Positions 15,392 through 20,807 of a DNA stretch of 20,807 bases are shown here, one piece after another. Origin of the DNA: an uncultured Bacteroidales bacterium (lineage in GTDB: Bacteria; Bacteroidota; Bacteroidia; Bacteroidales; UBA932); assembly GCA_946405645.1 (NCBI GenBank), contig CAMJHW010000010.1, positions 1 through 20,807 on the forward strand. The letters are read 5' to 3'. The notes below the pieces were generated by a model that worked only from the letters and a program-made list of their open reading frames with translations, did not search any database and was not told the DNA's origin. A program made the position numbers and the translations under genes. Every line of letters begins with the position of its first letter. Position 1 is the stretch's first letter.

Positions 15392-16942
15392 TTAATAACC
15401 TTGGTTCTGCTGGAGCTTGGTGTTGGCCAGGCGGTCAGAATCAGGGATAGGGAAAAGGATCCTGAAGGATTCGATATCCTTTCCGTCCTTGACGTTGCCC
15501 TTCCACTGCCAGTTATAGCCGGAAGTGAACTGACCGAAACGGATGAGGTCATTGCGCCTCCAGCACTCCTGATAGAGCTCGCGTGCGCGCTCGTCGAGGA
15601 TGTTCTGGAGAGTAGGGTTGGCGATAGGTGCAAGACCGGCGCGGGCGCGGACGGCATTGAAGCCGTCGATGGCGCCGCTGACGGATGCGCCGCGAACCTG
15701 GCACTCGGCAGCCATAAGGAGCACGTCGGCATAGCGCATCATCGGGAAGTCAGTATCTACAAAGCCCAGCTCCTTGCCGTAACCGCCGTCGCTGGTGCGA
15801 TTGCGGAACTTACGGAAGGCATAGCCGTTGGAGAACTCGCCGATGTCGTCGATGTCGGCCTTCTGGGTATCGGTGTAGAAGAGGGCGCGCTGGTCGTCGC
15901 TGGTGAACTTGTTGTAGAACTCGGGAGTCATGCGGAGACCGCCCCAGCCGGAGGAGATACCCATCTCGTCGGGATCCATCTCGCCGCCGGTGGAAGCGAA
16001 GACCAGATAGTTCGTAGCACCGTAGCTGGTGGTGTTGACACCGTCCTGCTCCACTGCGAAGATTATCTCGTCGGTGCACTTGTCATTGTCGGCAAGGAAG
16101 AGCTCCTGGTAAGCGTTGTAAACACCTGCGGAGGTGGTATGCAGGCTGTAACCGTCGTCCATAAGGTCGGCGAGGACGCTGGCGCACTTGTCATACGCGG
16201 GGCTGCCTGCGAAGACCTCGGCGTTGAGGTAGAGCTTGGCAAGGATGAACTTGGCGACGCTCTTGTTGGCATGGCCGTACTCGGTGCCGGACTTCTCGGG
16301 AAGGGCGCTGTTGGAAACAAGGTCCGTCAGCTCGTCCACGAGCCACGCATAGAGCTCGGCGCGTGAGATCTGATCGGGATTGACACCCACGACCGCAGTC
16401 TCGTCGGCGAACGGAACATTGCCGAAATTGTCGATGGCATGATAGTAAGCAATGGCACGGAGAACGCGGGCCTCGTCGATCATCTGCTGCTTCTTGGCGA
16501 AATTCACCTCGGAGGCCTTGGCCTCGCGGATGAACTCGTTCGCCATTCCGACCTGCATGAAGATGCGGGAGTAGAAGGCATAGATGAAGGTATCGTCAGT
16601 CGTCCAGTTGCCATAGTGGAAATTCTTGATGGTCTGGTCGTTCCAGCCGCAGACGCTCTCGTCGGTCGTCAGCTCGCTGTGATGGTACAGACCGCGGATG
16701 TACTGGGAGGCTCCACCGTCCAGACCGGAGATGGAAGCGCTGCCGTTGGCACCGTAGTAACCGGAAGTGGCGAATCCGAGGTACACTCCGGAAAGGAACT
16801 GCTCGAATGCGACCTCGTTCACGAGGGCCTTGTCGGCAGTATTGGCGTTAGGGTCGATAGGGGTAACGTTCAGGTCGCCCACGCAGGAGGTAAGGGCGGC
16901 AGCGGCCGCCAGGACTCCGAGAATATAGTTTATGGTTTTCAT
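15392..16942 (-). CDS. susD: SusD starch-binding outer-membrane lipoprotein
   Basis: This is a 516-residue SusD lipoprotein (signal MKTINYILGV...ALTSC, Cys20, then V-G-D). It should cap the SusC barrel and bind starch or maltooligosaccharides at the surface. SELTTDESVCGWNDQ (89-103) is typical of starch-type SusD. By position and context, R83 (YIRGLY) and W100 are candidates for B. thetaiotaomicron SusD Arg81 and Trp98, part of its starch-binding arc; those numbers are recalled and no alignment was run. Other family marks are MMRYADVLLMAAE near 400 and CWRRNDLIRFG near 458. The length is a little below the 551 residues of the B. thetaiotaomicron protein. It lies 14 nt after SusC and 12 nt before the SusE/F-like gene. 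The neighbouring amylases and GH97 gene make starch the clear substrate. Confidence 0.95.
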   Translation of the reverse strand: MKTINYILGVLAAAAALTSCVGDLNVTPIDPNANTADKALVNEVAFEQFLSGVYLGFATSGYYGANGSASISGLDGGASQYIRGLYHHSELTTDESVCGWNDQTIKNFHYGNWTTDDTFIYAFYSRIFMQVGMANEFIREAKASEVNFAKKQQMIDEARVLRAIAYYHAIDNFGNVPFADETAVVGVNPDQISRAELYAWLVDELTDLVSNSALPEKSGTEYGHANKSVAKFILAKLYLNAEVFAGSPAYDKCASVLADLMDDGYSLHTTSAGVYNAYQELFLADNDKCTDEIIFAVEQDGVNTTSYGATNYLVFASTGGEMDPDEMGISSGWGGLRMTPEFYNKFTSDDQRALFYTDTQKADIDDIGEFSNGYAFRKFRNRTSDGGYGKELGFVDTDFPMMRYADVLLMAAECQVRGASVSGAIDGFNAVRARAGLAPIANPTLQNILDERARELYQECWRRNDLIRFGQFTSGYNWQWKGNVKDGKDIESFRILFPIPDSDRLANTKLQQNQGY

Positions 16943-16956
16943 ATTCCTGCCCTGTT

Positions 16957-19941
16957 TTAGAAGTTGATCTTGATGCCTCCTACGAAGGTTCTCGGGCGCG
17001 GATAGACCGTACCGTCGATACCGCCGTAGATCTCAGGGTCGATACCCGTGTAGTTGGTAAGGGTGCAGATATTCTGCACGGTACCGAATATGTTGAGGGA
17101 GAACGGCCTGTCGGAGGTTACGTTGAAGAGTTTCGGGAAGGTGTATCCCAAAGTGAAGTTGTCCAGCTTGAGGAACGAAGCGTTCTGCAGATAGTAATCC
17201 GACAGATACTGGGCCTGAGTGAACATCGACTTGGGAGCGGATGCTACACGGTTGCTGACGAACTGGTTGGTCCAGAGGTCGGCGAGCATCTCGGTATCGG
17301 AAGCGACGTTGTTGTACAGCCAGTTTCCGATGCTGGCGTGTCCGGAAAGGGCAACCGTCCAGTTCTTGTACCAGAAGCTGGTGTTGAAACCGAAGGTGAC
17401 GTCGGCATCGGCATGGTGGCCGAGATACTTGTCGTCGGCATTGATCTGGCCGTCATTGTTGCGGTCCACATAGACACCGCTGATGGGCCTGCCATCGGTA
17501 TCGTACACCTGCTGGTACAGGTTGAAGGTACGGATGGGATATCCGACCTGGAACATCTGCACATTGTTGCCGGTACCGCCGGAGATTCCACCAGTCTCGA
17601 CACCGGTGGCGTCATCGTCGGAGACGGTCAGCTTGGTGATCTCGTTGTGGTTGTAGGCCACATTGAAGCCGGCTGTCCAGCCCATGTCGATCTTCTCGAC
17701 AAGGATGGCGTTGACATCAAGCTCGGCTCCGTAGTTGGTCATGGCGCCGATGTTCGTATTGAGATAGTTGGTGAGGTTGGACAGGGCCGGAACAGGAATG
17801 TAGTTCAGGATGTCGCGGGTGTCACGCTTGTAGGCGTCGATGCTGGCAGTGAGCCTGTCGTTCCAGAAACCGAAATCGACACCTGCATTGTAAGTGGTAG
17901 TGGTCTCCCAGCGGAGGTCGGCGGAATAGCCAAGAGCGGCGATAGGATTGGTGTAGCCGCCGGCATTCGTGAAATAGTAGGAACCCTGCTGGGTGGTAAG
18001 GAACTGGGCAAAGGTGTCATAATAGCCGCCCACAGCCTGCTGTCCGGTCTCACCCCAGGAGAGACGTACCTTAAAGGTGGAGAGTTTGCCGGGATCGGCC
18101 ATGAAGTCTTCCTTGAGAACGTTCCATCCGAAAGCTACGGAAGGGAAAAAGCCCCACTTGTGGTTCTGGAAACGGGAAGTACCGTCGGCTCGCATCGTGG
18201 CGGTAAGGAGGTACTTCTCGGCGAAGCTGTAATTGGCACGGCCGAAGAAGGAGATGAGATAAAGCTCACCCTTACCGACTGAAGAACCAAGGCTGGCCTT
18301 GTCCGAGATTCGGAAGGAAGTGCTGCTGTTCTCGTTGTAGAAGTGCTGCCAGGAATAACCGGCCATCAAATCTACGTTGTGCAGACCGAAATCCTTGTTG
18401 AAGTCACCGTAGAATTCGAGGGTGGTATCCTTGCGAGTGTAATCGTAGTCAGTGTGCGAACCGCCTCCGGACTGGTTGGTGTTGTGGAAGGAAGCCTCGG
18501 AGCCTCTAGCCAGCTCGGTGACGCCCGCAGACTGGGCCCAGTCGATACCGAGGTTGAGGTTGAAACGAAGGGCTTCGAAGCCGTGGACCTTGTAGTCGAA
18601 CTGAGCATTGCCGATGAAACGCTTGGCATCGGAAGTGTCGTTCTTTGCGTCGAGCAGTGCCACAGGATTCATCGTGGCCATCGTATTGATGTTGCCGGAT
18701 GCGTCGTACCAGGTCGTGAAGCCGTTGAGCGAGAAGCCGGGCTCGTTGCTGTACACGGGCTTGGTAGGATCATAATGGTTGGCTGCACCGATGGCGTCCT
18801 GGTTGGCGTACCAGTTCTTGGTGTAGGTGCCCTTGCCGTTAAGGTTGACAGTAAGATGATTGTCAAGGAAGGAAGGGGAAAGGTTCACCGAAGCGGTGGC
18901 GCGGTCCATCTTGGAGCCCTGAAGGGTACCGGTCTGGGAGGTGAAACCGCCGGAAACGCGGTAAGGCAGGAAGCCGGCACGACCGTTGAAGCTGACGTTT
19001 CCGTCATAGGTCGGGGCGACCTGGTAGATCTCACGCTGCCAGTCAGTGCTGTAGAGCTTTCCGTTCACACCAAGATGCTGCTCGGCCGCGGAGTTGACAC
19101 CGTAGAAGTCACGGATGAGGCTCACGATACCGTCGGCATCAAGCAGATCGTTGTATTTCGCGATCGTGTTGGCGGAAGCGGTGAAGTCGATGGCGACTTT
19201 CGGGAATGCAGTACCGGTCTTGGCACCTTTCTTCGTGGTGATCACGATAACGCCGTTGGAAGCGCGGGATCCGTAGATGGCGGTAGCGGAAGCGTCCTTC
19301 AGGACGGTGAAGCTCTCGATATCCTCGGGATTGATGGAGGACAGAGGGTCCGACATACCGCTGATGCCGTCATTGGAGACGGGCAGGCCGTCGATGACGA
19401 TGAGAGGGTCATTGGAAGCGTTAAGGGAAGAGCCGCCACGGATACGGATGGTAGCGCCGGAGCCCGGCATACCGGAACCCGCAGTGACGACGACGCCGGC
19501 GGACTTGCCACGGAGCAAGTCGGCGGGAGTCGTGATGACACCCTTGTTGATCTCATCCGCCTTCACGGTCGAGACCGAGCCGGTGAGGTCGCTCTTCTTG
19601 ACGGTACCGTAGCCGATGACCACGACCTCGTCGAGGAACTCGCTGTCCTCCTCGAGCGTGACGGTGGCCGGCACCTCTGAAGCCTTGTAGGAAACGGTCG
19701 TGTAGCCGATGCAGCTGATCTCGACAGTCGCGTCAGCGCTGGCTACCCGCAGGGTATAATCACCGTCAAGACCCGTAGTGGTACCGTTGGAGGTACCCAC
19801 CTCGATGACCGTTGCGCCGATCACGGGGCCCATAGCGTCGGTAACAACACCCTTCACCTGATATCCGCCTTGGGCGAACACGGAAGTGGTCATCAGGCTG
19901 AGAAGCACGATGCCCACGAGTTTTGTTACTATTCTTTTCAT
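16957..19941 (-). CDS. susC: SusC TonB-dependent outer-membrane maltooligosaccharide transporter
   Basis: This is a complete 994-residue SusC protein. ATG 19941 is chosen for the signal peptide (MKRIVTKLVG...SVFA, cleavage near 23/24); ATG 19950 would add only three residues and cannot be excluded. Domains in order are a carboxypeptidase-like regulatory domain (about 27-97, VKGVVTD...GLDGDYTL), a TonB box (DEVVVIGYGTVKK, 104-116), and a plug (about 117-240) with the usual IRIRGG, IDGLP and GSRASNGVIVITTKKG blocks. The barrel follows, ending in ...GGIKINF with a terminal Phe. It should import maltooligosaccharides using TonB energy, with SusD as lid. Its start is 24 nt after the stop of the MFS transporter, so it is probably co-transcribed from a promoter outside the window, although a nearby promoter cannot be excluded. 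Confidence 0.96.
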   Translation of the reverse strand: MKRIVTKLVGIVLLSLMTTSVFAQGGYQVKGVVTDAMGPVIGATVIEVGTSNGTTTGLDGDYTLRVASADATVEISCIGYTTVSYKASEVPATVTLEEDSEFLDEVVVIGYGTVKKSDLTGSVSTVKADEINKGVITTPADLLRGKSAGVVVTAGSGMPGSGATIRIRGGSSLNASNDPLIVIDGLPVSNDGISGMSDPLSSINPEDIESFTVLKDASATAIYGSRASNGVIVITTKKGAKTGTAFPKVAIDFTASANTIAKYNDLLDADGIVSLIRDFYGVNSAAEQHLGVNGKLYSTDWQREIYQVAPTYDGNVSFNGRAGFLPYRVSGGFTSQTGTLQGSKMDRATASVNLSPSFLDNHLTVNLNGKGTYTKNWYANQDAIGAANHYDPTKPVYSNEPGFSLNGFTTWYDASGNINTMATMNPVALLDAKNDTSDAKRFIGNAQFDYKVHGFEALRFNLNLGIDWAQSAGVTELARGSEASFHNTNQSGGGSHTDYDYTRKDTTLEFYGDFNKDFGLHNVDLMAGYSWQHFYNENSSTSFRISDKASLGSSVGKGELYLISFFGRANYSFAEKYLLTATMRADGTSRFQNHKWGFFPSVAFGWNVLKEDFMADPGKLSTFKVRLSWGETGQQAVGGYYDTFAQFLTTQQGSYYFTNAGGYTNPIAALGYSADLRWETTTTYNAGVDFGFWNDRLTASIDAYKRDTRDILNYIPVPALSNLTNYLNTNIGAMTNYGAELDVNAILVEKIDMGWTAGFNVAYNHNEITKLTVSDDDATGVETGGISGGTGNNVQMFQVGYPIRTFNLYQQVYDTDGRPISGVYVDRNNDGQINADDKYLGHHADADVTFGFNTSFWYKNWTVALSGHASIGNWLYNNVASDTEMLADLWTNQFVSNRVASAPKSMFTQAQYLSDYYLQNASFLKLDNFTLGYTFPKLFNVTSDRPFSLNIFGTVQNICTLTNYTGIDPEIYGGIDGTVYPRPRTFVGGIKINF

Positions 19942-19965
19942 AAAAGACATTGGTTGTGATATATA

Positions 19966-20805
19966 TTAGTTTTTCTTTTCCTTTACGGCGAGGACGGCGA
20001 GCGCGCCGCAGAGCAGCAGGACGCCCGCGACCACCATCATGCTCACCTGCGCGCCACCGACAAGCTTCAGCACTATTCCGCCGATGGCGGCAGCCACTAT
20101 CTGAGGAAGGCAGATCGTACAGTTGAACAGGCCGAGATACTCACCCATATGCTCCCCCGTCAGGGAGTTGGTAAGGATCGTGAACGGAAGCGCCAGCATG
20201 GCGGCCCATGCCGCGCCGATCAGAAGGAACGACACGAAGAGCGCATACTGGTCGTGTATGAAGAACACGGAGATGAATCCGACGGCTCCCAGCACCAGGC
20301 TCACGATGTAGGCTACGCGGTGCGAAGGGAACTTGGGGATGAGCAGTGCCCAAAGCATCGAGCCGACTGCCTGGACGGCGAACAGGACGCCGACCCAGTT
20401 ACCGGCGGCCTGGTAGCCCTCGGATGCAGCATCCGTCGTGCCCCAGACGGTGGAGGCGATGGAACCGTTGGTATAGGTCCACATGTACAGGAAGGCCGAC
20501 CAGCAGAAGAACTGCACCAGGCCGACGGTCCAGAAAGCCTTAGGCGCATGGGCCAGGAGGCTGATGATGCCCTCGTGCTTCTTCTCCTGCTGCTTCTGCG
20601 GGTCGATGCCGTGGAACTCGGCATACTCCTGCGGATCCATCTCCTTGACCTTGGCGAAGGTATATAGCACGCAGAGGATGAGGATGAGGGCTCCGATGTA
20701 GAAGCTCCACTTGACGGAATCGGGGACCACCCCTTCGGGAGCGGTGTTGGCGATGCCGATCCAGGTGAAGAAGATCGGGAAGAGGTAGCCCACGAACGAG
20801 CCGGC
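19966..20805 (-). CDS. MFS sugar transporter, SLC45/SUC-like, C-terminal part (5' end cut by window edge)
   Basis: This is the last 279 residues of an inner-membrane sugar transporter. The frame is open to the window edge; an apparent GTG start at 20793 codes for an internal Val in GSFVGYLFP. Eight hydrophobic segments are visible, taken as TM5-TM12 of a 12-segment protein. A charged loop (KVKEMDPQEY...KKHEG) lies between TM6 and TM7. The block GEYLGLFNCTICLPQI near TM11 resembles the SLC45/sucrose-transporter branch, which moves disaccharides or maltooligosaccharides with a cation. Lying directly upstream of susC in the same direction (24-nt gap), it is the likely route for glucose or maltose from the periplasm to the cytoplasm. 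The B. thetaiotaomicron sus operon does not contain such a gene. The exact sugar is inferred from the neighbours. Confidence 0.88.
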   Translation of the reverse strand, partial: AGSFVGYLFPIFFTWIGIANTAPEGVVPDSVKWSFYIGALILILCVLYTFAKVKEMDPQEYAEFHGIDPQKQQEKKHEGIISLLAHAPKAFWTVGLVQFFCWSAFLYMWTYTNGSIASTVWGTTDAASEGYQAAGNWVGVLFAVQAVGSMLWALLIPKFPSHRVAYIVSLVLGAVGFISVFFIHDQYALFVSFLLIGAAWAAMLALPFTILTNSLTGEHMGEYLGLFNCTICLPQIVAAAIGGIVLKLVGGAQVSMMVVAGVLLLCGALAVLAVKEKKN

Positions 20806-20807
20806 GT

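Noticed and set aside
18343..19680. A 445-codon open frame on the plus strand opposite susC
   Set aside because: It is the reverse image of the SusC plug and early barrel, rich in Val, Gly and Asp, with no recognisable features.

Overview
The window reads as a G+C-rich member of the Bacteroidota, most likely Bacteroidales. Three things point there: two SusC/SusD pairs, export signals on nearly every product (seven lipoprotein signals of the Bacteroidota kind), and short A/T-rich gene leaders without Shine-Dalgarno sequences. The codons favour C and G at the third position, which fits an uncultured gut or rumen lineage better than classical Bacteroides. That last point is an inference.

Left part, plus strand (1-4746): the end of a polysaccharide-utilisation locus of unknown substrate. 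It holds the C-terminal part of a SusC-like TonB-dependent receptor (3-1850), a complete SusD/RagB lipoprotein (1863-3722), a clear intrinsic terminator (3744-3775), a good Bacteroides-type promoter (3779-3809) and an alpha/beta-hydrolase lipoprotein (3844-4746). No glycoside hydrolase goes with this pair inside the window.

Right part, minus strand (20807 down to 4743): an almost complete starch-utilisation (Sus) operon. In transcription order it holds an MFS sugar transporter (5' end cut by the window edge), SusC, SusD, a greatly enlarged SusE/SusF-like starch-binding lipoprotein, a SusG-type GH13 amylase with an added BACON domain and a CBM58-like insertion, a compact GH13 lipoprotein, a SusA/neopullulanase-type GH13, and a GH97 alpha-glucosidase matching SusB. 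The genes are 4-24 nt apart. The one exception is a 69-nt gap before the SusG-type gene, which contains a strong intrinsic terminator. The two loci converge, and their stop codons overlap at 4743-4746.

Likely division of labour: the SusD, SusE/F and SusG-like lipoproteins bind and cut starch at the cell surface, and SusC imports the maltooligosaccharides. The compact GH13, the SusA-like enzyme and the GH97 enzyme would finish them to small sugars in the periplasm, and the MFS protein would carry those across the inner membrane. No regulator (SusR or LacI type) lies in the window.

I found no RNA genes, CRISPR arrays or insertion sequences. No gene-free stretch exceeds 125 bases; the largest, 3723-3843, holds the terminator and promoter. 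The most unusual items are the eight-module starch-binding protein, the terminator inside the operon, the altered region II of the SusG-like amylase, and a 30-bp near-perfect palindrome inside the GH97 gene. This is a variant of a known system; I see no wholly new one.
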